A DNA stretch of 64,000 bases from the NCBI RefSeq assembly GCF_030817015.1, contig NZ_JAUSYS010000001.1, positions 3,782,001-3,846,000 on the forward strand, given 5' to 3'. The stretch is from Arthrobacter sp. V1I7. GTDB taxonomy: Bacteria; Actinomycetota; Actinomycetes; Actinomycetales; Micrococcaceae. The notes under the pieces are model-generated. The model saw only the letters and a list, made by a program, of their open reading frames with translations. It did not search any database and had not been told where the DNA came from. Positions 9,763 to 17,974 of this stretch are shown piece after piece (the stretch's first letter is position 1; every line of letters begins with the position of its first letter). The position numbers were made by a program, and so were the translations under genes.

Positions 9763-10362
9763 GACGACGACAAGCGGCATGTTGAACTGGGCGGAGTCGA
9801 CAAGGGACTGGATGCCGAGCAGGGAGGCCAGGGCCTCGGCGTTGGACCTCTGCTGCGCCCCGTTGTAGAAGATCACCGAGCTCGTCTGCCGCGCGCCGCC
9901 CCAGTTGCCCCGCGGGCCCAGGATCCAGCCGTCGGAAGCGACGGTATCGCCGACCCGTCCCGCCAGTCCGGGCGTCCCGGTGGCGTTATAGATTGCGACG
10001 GGCTGCGTCTTGTCCACGACGGCGGCGTCCTCCGGCGTGGCCGTGGGCGACGGCGCGTCTGACGGCGTTGCCGTGGCCGACGGTGACTCACTTGCGGCGG
10101 CGGGGCTGCCGGCGCTGGGCGCCGGTGAAGCGGTCGGGCTGGCGGACTGTTCCGCGGTCACGGCCGAGGAGTTGCCGGCCGAGTTGAAGCCAAGCTTCGG
10201 CAGGAACAGGAAAGCCACCAGGCCGATGACCAGCGCCGCGGCGCCGACGGCCAGGACGGGGGCCAGGCTGCGGCGTCGGGATTCGGCCGCTGCCCGGTGG
10301 ACACCCTGCCGGGTGGGGGTCTCCGGGACCTGGTCAAATTCATCCCGCGCATATTTGGTCAT
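9742..10362 (-). CDS. LytR C-terminal-domain membrane protein
   Basis: A 206-residue protein with a short cytoplasmic N-terminus, one membrane helix at about residues 33-53 (VLAVGAAALVIGLVAFLFL) and an extracellular Ser/Pro/Ala/Thr-rich linker (about 70-112). A LytR_C domain follows from about 118 (QPVAIYNATGTPGLAGRVGD to VVVLGPGF). Similar proteins act at the cell wall, some as partners of wall-polymer ligases; the substrate here is unknown. It follows the DUF3263 gene by 43 bases on the same strand, a frequent actinobacterial pairing. Confidence 0.82.
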   Translation of the reverse strand: MTKYARDEFDQVPETPTRQGVHRAAAESRRRSLAPVLAVGAAALVIGLVAFLFLPKLGFNSAGNSSAVTAEQSASPTASPAPSAGSPAAASESPSATATPSDAPSPTATPEDAAVVDKTQPVAIYNATGTPGLAGRVGDTVASDGWILGPRGNWGGARQTSSVIFYNGAQQRSNAEALASLLGIQSLVDSAQFNMPLVVVLGPGFQ

Positions 10363-10407
10363 GGTAAAAACGACGTCCTTGCTGATTTCTTACGAGTTGC
10401 CAGGGCC

Positions 10408-10764
10408 TTATCGGCGCGGAAATGTCCGCGCGTCCGGCCGGTGCTTTACGCGTCTGAGCCCAAGCGGCGAGCAGTGCGGGCACGTTGCGCGTGACGTACG
10501 TAGTCTACGCAATCTCTTCACCAGCATGGGATCGTGGGCCAGCGCATCCTCGGTATCGATCAGCGCATTGAGGATCTGGTAGTAATGCGTCGCGGAGAGG
10601 TCGAAGAGTTCCCGGATGGCCTGTTCCTTGGCCCCGGCGTACTTCCACCACTGCCGTTCGAGGGACAGCATCTGCTGATCGCGGCTGCCCAGCGGCGACT
10701 CGCTGCGGGTATGCACGGTAAACGATTCCGGCGTCGAAAAGTGCTCTTGCGCTGCTTCGGACAC
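10408..10764 (-). CDS. DUF3263 protein
   Basis: A 118-residue protein with the DUF3263 core (about residues 27-90): LGSRDQQMLSLERQWWKYAG, then KEQAIRELFDLSATHYYQIL and DTEDALAHDPMLVKRLRRLR. The K-E-x-A-I-R-E-x-F part looks like a helix-turn-helix, so DNA binding is likely, but no function has been established for the family. It sits upstream of the LytR_C gene and is divergent from ung. The C-terminal 25 basic residues are not conserved in the family as I know it. Confidence 0.85.
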   Translation of the reverse strand: MSEAAQEHFSTPESFTVHTRSESPLGSRDQQMLSLERQWWKYAGAKEQAIRELFDLSATHYYQILNALIDTEDALAHDPMLVKRLRRLRTSRATCPHCSPLGLRRVKHRPDARTFPRR

Positions 10765-10856
10765 GACACACTCCCTGACTGGATCCGACTGAAGGACAAT
10801 CCCATGTTACGGGCGAATAACACCCTTGTCATTTGGGACCCTGCGAGAATGGAGCG

Positions 10857-11687
10857 GTGCCTGCCTCCGACTCCTCCCGCGCCGACTCCTCCCGTACCGG
10901 CCGGCCCCGTACCCGCAACGCTGTTGCAGCGCCGCTGTTCGAGCTGGAACCGGCGCCGGCTGACATTTTGGGCTTTGCGCAGCTGGCACGGCTGCCGCTG
11001 GCGGAGCTCGTGGCTCCCGACTGGGCGGAGGCGCTGACCCCCGTGGAGGGTCAGCTGCGGGACGTGCTGGGATTCCTCGAGGCGGAGGCCGCCGGCGGGC
11101 ACGAGGTGCTGCCCCGGCCGTCGAACGTGCTGCGGGCCTTCCGGCAGCCACTGGCCGGCGTCCGTGTCCTCGTTGTGGGCCAGGACCCCTATCCGACGCC
11201 GGGCCATGCTGTCGGATTGTCCTTCGCGGTCGATGGCGGCACCCGTCCCGTCCCGCGCAGTCTCGCCAACATCTACCGGGAACTCGACGCCGATCTGGGG
11301 CTCCCGCCGCGGATCCATGGGGACCTCGGCCGCTGGGCGGAGCAGGGCGTCCTGCTGCTGAACAGGGTGCTCAGTGTCCGGGCAGGGGCGGCAGGATCGC
11401 ACCGCAACAAGGGCTGGGAGGCGATTACGGCGGCCGCCATCAGTGCCGTGGCGAACCGCAGCGCTGCAGCCGGCGGACCCGCGCCCCTCGTGGCGATACT
11501 TTGGGGCAAGGATGCCGAATCCGTCCGCCCGTTGCTGGGTCCGACGCCGGTGATCGCCAGCGCGCACCCCAGTCCGCTGTCGGCCGCACGGGGTTTCTTC
11601 GGCTCCCGTCCCTTCAGCCGGGCCAATGCCCTGCTGCAGGCCCAGGGAAACGGCACTGTGGACTGGGAGCTGCCCCCGTGTCCGTAA
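10857..11687 (+). CDS. ung: Uracil-DNA glycosylase, family 1
   Basis: About 276 residues. Ung removes uracil from DNA to start base-excision repair. The water-activating loop [10 protein letters not shown] has its Asp near residue 110. A V-L-L-L-N-R segment follows, and the minor-groove loop AHPSPLSA has its His near 237. Length and order fit family 1. The start is uncertain: the GTG at 10857 ([10 protein letters not shown]) gives the shortest extension, while a TTG at 10833 is also in frame; neither has a good Shine-Dalgarno. The first 30 residues are Ser/Arg-rich and not conserved. Confidence 0.92.
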   Translation: MPASDSSRADSSRTGRPRTRNAVAAPLFELEPAPADILGFAQLARLPLAELVAPDWAEALTPVEGQLRDVLGFLEAEAAGGHEVLPRPSNVLRAFRQPLAGVRVLVVGQDPYPTPGHAVGLSFAVDGGTRPVPRSLANIYRELDADLGLPPRIHGDLGRWAEQGVLLLNRVLSVRAGAAGSHRNKGWEAITAAAISAVANRSAAAGGPAPLVAILWGKDAESVRPLLGPTPVIASAHPSPLSAARGFFGSRPFSRANALLQAQGNGTVDWELPPCP

Positions 11688-11738
11688 CCCGGGTTCCCGG
11701 CACGGAGAATTAACAGCGTAGTTGGCTAGGCTTGGCCC

Positions 11739-12578
11739 ATGACCACACTTCCCGCCACCACCTCGGCCAGCCGAAAATCGCGACCACAAGTCAACCTCAC
11801 GGTGCTGCGCCGCGAACAGCTCTCTCCGCACATGGTCCGCATCGTCGCAGGCGGTCCGGGCTTGGACGGGTACGTCAACAACGACTTCGTAGACCGCTAC
11901 GTCAAGATTGCGTTCCCGCAGCCCGGGATCGAGTACTCGGAACCGCTGGACCTCTGGACCATCCGCGAGACCATGCCGCGCGAACAGTGGCCGCACACCC
12001 GCACCTACACGGTCCGCTGGGTCGATGAGGCGGCCGGCGAGCTCGCGATCGACTTCGTCATCCACGGCGATGAAGGCCTCGCCGGCCCCTGGGCGGCTTC
12101 CGCGCAGCCCGGTGACAGCATCGTCTTCACCGGCCCCGGCGGCGGCCACAACCCCGACCCGGCCGCGGACTGGTACCTCTTCGCCGGCGACGAATCCGCC
12201 CTGCCGGCGATTGGCGCCGTGATCGAGGCCCTGCCGCAGCACGCCCGCGGCCTCGCGTTCCTGGAGGTGGACAGCGAGGCGGACGTCCAGGCGATCGCCG
12301 CACCCGCCGGCATCGACCTGCGATGGCTCTTCCGTGCAGGCGTCGCTGCCGGCGCCAGCGAGGTATTGATCAACGCCGTGCGCGACTCTGAATGGCCCGA
12401 AGGCCGGGTCCAGGTCTTCGCCCACGGCGAGCGTGGCTACATGAAGAGTCTGCGGGACGTCTTCTATGCCCAGCATGGACTTGACCGCGGACAGGTTTCG
12501 CTCTCCGGTTACTGGGCTATGGGCCGGGTGGAAGACGACTTCCAGGCGGAGAAGAAACTGCCCGTAGGGCAGATCTAA
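11739..12578 (+). CDS. Siderophore-interacting protein (FAD-dependent ferric reductase, SIP/ViuB family)
   Basis: A 279-residue flavoprotein thought to release iron from ferric siderophores by reduction in the cytosol. The N-terminal FAD-binding barrel holds R-T-Y-T-V-R at about residues 88-93 (the family's R-x-Y-T motif). The C-terminal NAD(P)H-binding part has F-A-G-D-E-S-A-L-P-A-I, and the family signature GYWAMGRVEDDF lies near the end. The ATG at 11739 follows a TAGGCT hexamer by about seven bases, so the message may be leaderless. An IdeR/DtxR-like match overlaps that hexamer but is too weak to call. Confidence 0.9.
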   Translation: MTTLPATTSASRKSRPQVNLTVLRREQLSPHMVRIVAGGPGLDGYVNNDFVDRYVKIAFPQPGIEYSEPLDLWTIRETMPREQWPHTRTYTVRWVDEAAGELAIDFVIHGDEGLAGPWAASAQPGDSIVFTGPGGGHNPDPAADWYLFAGDESALPAIGAVIEALPQHARGLAFLEVDSEADVQAIAAPAGIDLRWLFRAGVAAGASEVLINAVRDSEWPEGRVQVFAHGERGYMKSLRDVFYAQHGLDRGQVSLSGYWAMGRVEDDFQAEKKLPVGQI

Positions 12579-12608
12579 CAGCAAGATCCAACCGGCCAAA
12601 CCCAGCCA

Positions 12609-12684
12609 GCCGGGCCGGTGCTAGCGACGCCGTGCCCGGCCGGCCCCGATGAGCCGGGCCGGTGCTAGCGGCGCCGTGCCCGGC
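12609..12684. repeat. 32-bp direct repeat spanning the end of the thrE-like gene
   Basis: Bases 12609-12640 and 12653-12684 agree at 31 of 32 positions (period 44). The second copy contains the stop codon and last codons of the leftward exporter gene; the first lies just past the stop. Each unit is G+C-rich with CCGG-type self-complementarity. Confidence 0.85.
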
Positions 12685-14161
12685 GTCGTTCGTTGCTGGC
12701 CAGGCTCTTCGTCAGGGGCCGGGCGAGGGTGTCACCGAGCACGATGCCGGCCGCAACGCCCAGCACGATGGCCCCGGCGTTGAGCATCCCGCCGGCGCCC
12801 ATCAGGATCTCGGATTCCTCGATCGTCAACACATACATCGACCGGAATATAGTGAGTCCGGGCAGCAGGATCAGCGCGGCCGGAACGGCCACCACCAGCT
12901 GCGGTGCGCCCATCCGGAGGGCGACCACGCGGGCCAACAGGCCGATCACAACCGCGGCGAGCGCCGGCGAGAACCGCGGCCCGACCCCGAGGGCCTCGCC
13001 GCCGAGCAGGACGAGGTAGCCAACGACGCCGATGGTCGCCGTGGGCAGCAGCAGCTGCCAGCTGGTCTGCTCGGTGATGCCAATCGCGACGACGGCGACG
13101 GCGATCATGATGCCCACCGCCCACCAGGGATACGCGGGCGGGAATGTTTTGGTGACGTCGATCGGCTCCATCCCGGTCATGTCGCCCACCACGAAGCCGA
13201 CCGCAATGCCGGCAACGAGCGCGCCGAAGGTCAGCATGGTGGAGAGGAAACGGCCGGCCGCCGTGACCGGGAATCCGTTGATCGCATCCTGCACCGAGGA
13301 GACGAGCCGACCGGTCGGCAGCAGCAGCAGGATTCCGCCCACCACCACGATCTCGGGGGCGATCTGGATCCCTAGCGGGCCGCCGAACCGCCACAGGAGC
13401 AGGGCGATGAAGGTGACCAGGAAGGAACACGACGCCGTGATGAAGAAGTCCGGCGTGCGCCAGCGCCCCAGCTGCCGGGCCAGCAGGCTGACCAGCAGGT
13501 TGGACAGGAAGGCGACCGCCGAGGCGCCGGGCCCGCCGCCGAGGACACCGACGAAGACGGCGGAGAATACGCCGAACGCTACCGTGACCATCCAGCGGGG
13601 GAACGGCTTGGGGCTGCGGGTGATCTCCTCGAGCCGGCGCACGGCCTCCTCGCGTCCGACGCCGCCAACGACGATGTCCGTGACCAGTTGGTGCACCTTC
13701 GCCAGGCCAGCGTAATTGTTGGTCCAGGACCGCACCACGCGCAGCAGGGAGATGGGCGTCTGGTCCTTCGGGGCGTAATTGATGGCCACCGACTGGTTGG
13801 TGATGTCCACCTCGATGTTCTTGAGGCCCAAGGCCGCGGTGATGGCGATGATGCTGGTTTCCACTTCGAGGGCTCCGGCACCGTACCGGAACATGGACTC
13901 TGCCAGATGCAGTGCGAAGTCGATGGTCTTGCGCGCCGAGGTGTCAACGCCGCCGACCTGGATCATCGGATTGGCGTAGGGGCTGCCGGCAAGCCGGTCC
14001 ACGATGCTCATGGGCGCTGTCGGCGGATTCTCGCCCTGCACCAGCCTGCGCAACATGCGCTTCGCGGCGACGTTCTGGCGCACCTGCATGGGCGACATCG
14101 GCTCGGTCCGGGGCAGTCCGTCCGTGTGCGGCCTGCGTCGGCCGTCGGATTCTTTGGTCAT
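12665..14161 (-). CDS. Threonine/serine exporter, ThrE family
   Basis: A 498-residue inner-membrane protein. After a hydrophilic 70 residues comes the ThrE/DUF1212 cytosolic domain, beginning around FALHLAESMFRYGAGALEVE. It is followed by about ten membrane helices in the two-part (DUF1212 plus DUF3815-like) layout of Corynebacterium ThrE. It should export threonine and serine by the proton gradient. The ATG at 14161 has AGGAGG eight bases upstream; a longer open frame upstream is the wrong start. It lies 32 bases after the FemX-type gene on the same strand, so the two are probably one transcript. The C-terminus is strongly basic (RRRARRR). Confidence 0.9.
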   Translation of the reverse strand: MTKESDGRRRPHTDGLPRTEPMSPMQVRQNVAAKRMLRRLVQGENPPTAPMSIVDRLAGSPYANPMIQVGGVDTSARKTIDFALHLAESMFRYGAGALEVETSIIAITAALGLKNIEVDITNQSVAINYAPKDQTPISLLRVVRSWTNNYAGLAKVHQLVTDIVVGGVGREEAVRRLEEITRSPKPFPRWMVTVAFGVFSAVFVGVLGGGPGASAVAFLSNLLVSLLARQLGRWRTPDFFITASCSFLVTFIALLLWRFGGPLGIQIAPEIVVVGGILLLLPTGRLVSSVQDAINGFPVTAAGRFLSTMLTFGALVAGIAVGFVVGDMTGMEPIDVTKTFPPAYPWWAVGIMIAVAVVAIGITEQTSWQLLLPTATIGVVGYLVLLGGEALGVGPRFSPALAAVVIGLLARVVALRMGAPQLVVAVPAALILLPGLTIFRSMYVLTIEESEILMGAGGMLNAGAIVLGVAAGIVLGDTLARPLTKSLASNERRRARRR

Positions 14162-14193
14162 GTCCGGCCTCCTAAGTTTCGGTTGCAGCCGGT

Positions 14194-15282
14194 TCAGTAA
14201 AACTGCTGGCCCGTGCGGCGTGTGTGGATCTGGCGGGCCAGCCGCTCCCCGGCGGCCATCCACGCCTTGTACTTCAGCGGGCTCAGCACCTGGTCGTAGC
14301 AACCGACGAAATCTGTGACGGTCTTGCTGAAACTGGTCTTGAACAGGCCCAGCCCGTGGAACGGGTTGGACGTGTCCTTGAGCTGGTCGCTCGGGGGCGT
14401 GCCGCAGAAATCGTATTCGGTGCAACCCAGCTCTTTAAGCTGGTTGATGGCGGTCCACTGGACGAGGTGGGAATCGCCGTACTGGCTGCGCTTCTGCAAT
14501 GAACCGCCATCCTTGTAGGTCGCTTTGCGGCCGTAGTTGATGACGAAGGCGCCCACGGACGGAACGCCGTTCTCATAGACGAACAGCAGGCGGCCCTGGC
14601 CCCGGTTGAGGAAGTTGGTCCAGAATTGGCGGTAGTACTCGAATTCGCGGACCCGGACCTGCGATTTGGCTTCCACCGTCGTGGTCATGAGCGCATACAT
14701 GGCCCGGAAGTTCTCCTCGGTGGGCTTCACGTTGTGGACTTCAACGCCTTCCCGGATGGCCCGACGGACGGCGTTCCGCCCGCGTGAATGAAGGTTGCGC
14801 AGGAGCTGATTCTCCTCCGGGGAGATATCCAGCAGGGCCGTCGAATCGTTGGGCTGCAGGTTGTGGGTCTTGACGAGTCCTGCCCCTTCGATGACTGTCC
14901 TCGCTTTGTCAAACAGCACGATGTCCGGCTCGATCTTGATCGCGAAGACGCCCAGCCTGGCGCGTTTGACGAAGTCGGCGTTGGCGGCGGCGATGCCGGG
15001 GATGTCCTCGACCGAGGCAACGTCCGGGCCCTTGATCAGGTACCAGAGTTTGCCCAGGAGTGGGAAGGACTTCTCCAGCACGAGGTTGTAGCTGGTGTAG
15101 TCAGCCGTCTCATAGACGAGGTGCAGGGGCTTCCAGCCGAAATGCTGCTTGACCTCTGCAAAGGCCTCCGATTGGAGGAGATTGCCGCCATTGGGGTTCG
15201 CGGTGACGTGGGCATCCCAGTTGGCGATCTCTTCGGCGGAGGCAAAGCGGGCAGTGAATTCACGCAAGGGTGCGGTATCCAA
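14194..15282 (-). CDS. FemX/FemAB-type peptidoglycan bridge aminoacyltransferase
   Basis: A 362-residue protein of the FemABX family, which transfers an amino acid from aminoacyl-tRNA to the lipid II stem peptide. Two GNAT-like halves are visible: N-terminal GNLLQSEAFAEVKQHFGWKP and C-terminal VGAFVINYGRKATYKDGGS followed by LVQWTAINQLKELGCTEYDF, the family's G-x-x-Y-D-F signature. The final segment NPFHGLGLFKTSF is also typical. Micrococcaceae carry Ala/Ser/Thr-containing interpeptide bridges, so adding a bridge residue is the likely role, with amino acid identity unknown. Its neighbour exports threonine and serine. Confidence 0.88.
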   Translation of the reverse strand: MDTAPLREFTARFASAEEIANWDAHVTANPNGGNLLQSEAFAEVKQHFGWKPLHLVYETADYTSYNLVLEKSFPLLGKLWYLIKGPDVASVEDIPGIAAANADFVKRARLGVFAIKIEPDIVLFDKARTVIEGAGLVKTHNLQPNDSTALLDISPEENQLLRNLHSRGRNAVRRAIREGVEVHNVKPTEENFRAMYALMTTTVEAKSQVRVREFEYYRQFWTNFLNRGQGRLLFVYENGVPSVGAFVINYGRKATYKDGGSLQKRSQYGDSHLVQWTAINQLKELGCTEYDFCGTPPSDQLKDTSNPFHGLGLFKTSFSKTVTDFVGCYDQVLSPLKYKAWMAAGERLARQIHTRRTGQQFY

Positions 15283-15382
15283 TCATTGCGGTACGAGCTT
15301 CGGCGGCATGCGGACATGCACGCTCAAGTCTATCTGCCCGCCCCTGTGCTCCTGCCCGGAACGCAGCCTGAACGGACGCTGA

Positions 15383-15655
15383 ATGGAGGGGTTGCGCTGG
15401 GATCATGCCGGCACACGACCAACCGCCCGCGCCACTGTCGGCGGCACCCTTGCAGGGCTCGCAGGGCAGCACTTTACGGGTTCCCTGCTGCTCGGGCTGC
15501 TGGTGTCCCTGGCCGCCTCCGCCCCCGTGGCCAGGCCTGGGCGGGCTGGATACTCCGGTCCGATCAGCCGTACGGCAGGGCTGCTGATGCTGCCGTACCT
15601 GTCGTGGATCGTGTTCGCCTCGTCACTGAACCTGTGGGCAGCGCTCCACAACTAA
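15383..15655 (+). pseudogene. Remnant of a TspO/MBR-family membrane protein
   Basis: The frame ends in SRTAGLLMLPYLSWIVFASS followed by L-N-L-W, which matches the last helix and the P-Y-x-x-W-x-x-F-A-x-x-L-N signature of TspO tryptophan-rich sensory proteins. Only about 35 residues align convincingly. The upstream 55 residues (ATVGGTLAGLAG and a hydrophobic stretch) resemble parts of TspO only loosely, and a full protein would need about 160 residues. It lies convergent to sdaA, four bases from its stop. I read it as a decayed gene with internal deletions; a short expressed membrane peptide cannot be excluded. Confidence 0.55.
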
Positions 15656-15659
15656 GGCC

Positions 15660-17057
15660 TCAGCACTCCACCACGTTCACGGCGAGGCCGCCCATGGCCG
15701 TTTCCTTGTATTTGGAGCTCATGTCCTTGCCGGTCTCACGCATGGTCACGATGACCTCGTCCAGCGACACCCGGTGCGACCCGTCACCCCAGAGCGCCAT
15801 CTTGGCGGCGTTGATCGCCTTCGCGGCGGCGATCGCGTTGCGTTCGATGCAGGGGATCTGGACGAGCCCGCCGATGGGGTCGCACGTCAGCCCCAGGTTG
15901 TGTTCCATCGCGATCTCCGCGGCGTTCTCCACCTGCGCCGGCGTCCCGCCCATCACCTCGGCCAGGCCGGCGGCGGCCATCGACGACGCCGAGCCCACCT
16001 CGCCCTGGCAGCCCACCTCCGCCCCGGAAATCGAGGCCTGCTCCTTATAGAGCACCCCGACGGCGGCGGCGGTGAGCAGGAACTTGACCACGACGTCGTC
16101 GCGGTCCTGCTGCGTGGCCTTGTCCATGCCCGGGGCGAAGTGCAGGGCGTAGTAGAGCACCGCCGGGATGATGCCGGCCGCGCCGTTCGTGGGCGCGGTG
16201 ACCACCCGGCCGCCGGAAGCGTTTTCCTCGTTGACGGCGAGGGCGATCAGGTTGACCCATTCCTGCCAGTACTTCGGGTCCCGGTCCTTGTCCTCCTTCA
16301 GCAGGCGGTCATGCCAGTCGGGAGCCCGACGGCGGACCTTCAGCCCGCCGGGCAGCAGGCCAACGCGTCCGAGGCTGACCTGGACACAGCCCTCCATCAC
16401 GGAGTAGATGTGCAGCAGGCCCTCGCGGATCTCCTCCTCCGAGCGGCTGTCTTCTTCATTGATCCGCATCACCTCACTGATGCTCAGGGAGGTGATGCGG
16501 CAGTGTTCCAGCAGCTCCGCAGCGGTGCGGAACGGCAGCGGAAGCTCTTTCTTGGACTCGTCGAGCTCCTCGAGCGCGGCGTCCTCCTCGCCCTCACTCA
16601 CGATGAAACCACCGCCGACCGAAAAGAAGGTGGCACTGTGCAGGACTTCGCCGTCGACGCCGGACACCGTGAACGTCATGCCGTTGGTGTGCCGCGGCAG
16701 GATGGTCAGCGGGCGCAGCACCATGTCCTTCACCCCGTAGGGCAACGGAACGGATCCGGCCAGCTGCAGCAATCCGGTTTCGGCGATCACGGCCAGCCGT
16801 TCCTCCACGTCCTCGGGCAGGATCAGCTCCGGGTGGAAGCCCTCCAGGCCCAGCAGGATCGCGGTCATGGTGCCGTGGCCGTGCCCGGTGGCGGCGAGGG
16901 AGCCGTAGAGGTCCACCCGCAGCGACGCCACCCGGTCAAGGACCCCGGATGCCTTGAGCTCTTCGGCGAACACCGCTGCGGCCCGCATGGGACCCACGGT
17001 GTGCGAACTGGACGGTCCTATCCCGATGGAAAAAAGGTCAAAGACTCCAACAGCCAT
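15660..17057 (-). CDS. sdaA: L-serine ammonia-lyase (iron-sulfur, single chain)
   Basis: A 465-residue enzyme that deaminates L-serine to pyruvate and ammonia. The beta-like N-terminal half starts [20 protein letters not shown], and the alpha-like half carries [15 protein letters not shown]. Cysteines in GCQGEVG and [14 protein letters not shown] are the expected [4Fe-4S] ligands. It closes the glycine-cleavage gene order gcvP-gcvT-gcvH-(glyA remnant)-sdaA, so it would drain serine made from glycine. The 417 bases before it hold the glyA remnant and no complete gene. Expression may come from the gcv transcript or from its own promoter, which I cannot place. Confidence 0.96.
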   Translation of the reverse strand: MAVGVFDLFSIGIGPSSSHTVGPMRAAAVFAEELKASGVLDRVASLRVDLYGSLAATGHGHGTMTAILLGLEGFHPELILPEDVEERLAVIAETGLLQLAGSVPLPYGVKDMVLRPLTILPRHTNGMTFTVSGVDGEVLHSATFFSVGGGFIVSEGEEDAALEELDESKKELPLPFRTAAELLEHCRITSLSISEVMRINEEDSRSEEEIREGLLHIYSVMEGCVQVSLGRVGLLPGGLKVRRRAPDWHDRLLKEDKDRDPKYWQEWVNLIALAVNEENASGGRVVTAPTNGAAGIIPAVLYYALHFAPGMDKATQQDRDDVVVKFLLTAAAVGVLYKEQASISGAEVGCQGEVGSASSMAAAGLAEVMGGTPAQVENAAEIAMEHNLGLTCDPIGGLVQIPCIERNAIAAAKAINAAKMALWGDGSHRVSLDEVIVTMRETGKDMSSKYKETAMGGLAVNVVEC

Positions 17058-17264
17058 TGTCGGTTCCTAACTAGGTCTAACTGTGGCCCGGCAGATGGTC
17101 CTGCCGGAAAGCTGTGGGACCGCCGGTCGGCGGCAACACGGCCGCATGCACGGCGCCGGGCGGCAGCTTATGGCGGCGGCCCGGGCATCGTGATCTGAAC
17201 TGACACTTCTCTACTGCTACTTCTGTGCTGCTACTTCCGTTCTACTACTTCTGCACTGCGGACC

Positions 17265-17429
17265 CTAGGAGAGGTTCAGCATGGAGCCCTGCGCCTGCAT
17301 CACGGCAGCGGCCGTGCGGTTCTCCGAGGCGATCATCTCCAGGCCGTCCCGCTGGCGGGTCAGCTCATCGTCGATCTCCGCGGCGATCTCCGGGTCCAGC
17401 GCGGACAGGTCCGCGTCAGGGACGGGGAC
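17265..17429 (-). pseudogene. N-terminal remnant of serine hydroxymethyltransferase (glyA)
   Basis: Translated leftward, 54 codons read [20 protein letters not shown], then EMIASEN and AAVMQAQGS before diverging and stopping at TAG (17265-17267). This is the hallmark N-terminus of SHMT (LEMIASEN ... VMQAQGS), which normally continues for about 400 residues. No usable start codon precedes it in frame; a TGA lies a few codons upstream. The gene therefore lost both its start and about 90% of its body, probably by one internal deletion between gcvH and sdaA. A working SHMT must be encoded elsewhere. Confidence 0.85.
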
Positions 17430-17474
17430 ATGACCTACTCAAACGATGCCGTCGCGAGTGCTTTGCCGGGGCGC

Positions 17475-17858
17475 TCACAGTTCGCCGCCGTTGGTTGCTG
17501 CGTACTCTTCAGCGGACATCAGCGGACCTTCTTCGGTCACAGCGACCTTGAACAGCCAGCCGGCACCGTACGGGTCGCTGTTGATCAGCGCGGGGTCGCT
17601 CACGACGGCGGGATTGATCTCCACGACCTCGCCGGTCACCGGGGCATACAGGTCCGAGACGGACTTGGTGGACTCCACCTCGCCGCAGGTCTCCCCCGCG
17701 GTCACCGCCGAGCCCACCTCGGGCAGGTCCACGTACACAATGTCACCCAGGGCATCGGCGGCCACGGCCGAAATGCCGATCCCGACAGGGCCGGATCCGT
17801 CCGCAGCAACCCACTCGTGCTCTGCGGAGTACTTCAGTTCAGCAACAACCTTGCTCAT
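17475..17858 (-). CDS. gcvH: Glycine cleavage system H protein
   Basis: A 127-residue lipoyl carrier that shuttles the aminomethyl group between the P, T and L proteins. The lipoylated lysine is K65 in E-S-T-K-S-V-S-D. The N-terminal YSAEHEWV and the [16 protein letters not shown] stretch are canonical. It follows gcvT by about 115 bases, a gap occupied by a 32-bp tandem repeat, and precedes the glyA remnant. Confidence 0.97.
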   Translation of the reverse strand: MSKVVAELKYSAEHEWVAADGSGPVGIGISAVAADALGDIVYVDLPEVGSAVTAGETCGEVESTKSVSDLYAPVTGEVVEINPAVVSDPALINSDPYGAGWLFKVAVTEEGPLMSAEEYAATNGGEL

Positions 17859-17884
17859 ATGTGTCCTTAATTTGGTTTGTGAAA

Positions 17885-17960
17885 GTGAGAGAGCGCTGGC
17901 TCAAACCCTGCAAGATGTGAGAGAGCGTTGGCTCAAACCCTGCAGGAAGTGAGAGAGCGT
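17885..17960. repeat. 32-bp tandem repeat between gcvT and gcvH
   Basis: The unit GTGAGAGAGCG(C/T)TGGCTCAA followed by ACCCTGCA(A/G) starts at 17885, 17917 and, truncated, at 17949. The period is exactly 32 and units differ at two or three bases. It sits in the gcvT-gcvH intergenic gap in an otherwise tight operon. It contains no open frame of its own. Confidence 0.9.
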
Positions 17961-17974
17961 CTGGTGGGGGTTGG

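Noticed and set aside
11720..11740. IdeR/DtxR iron box before the siderophore-interacting gene
   Set aside because: Only about 11 of 19 positions match the consensus, and the match is mostly the -10-like TAGGCT; too weak to call.
10560..12599. 679-codon leftward frame across ung and the siderophore gene
   Set aside because: It runs antisense through two clear genes and the 3' part of the DUF3263 gene and shows no conserved motif.
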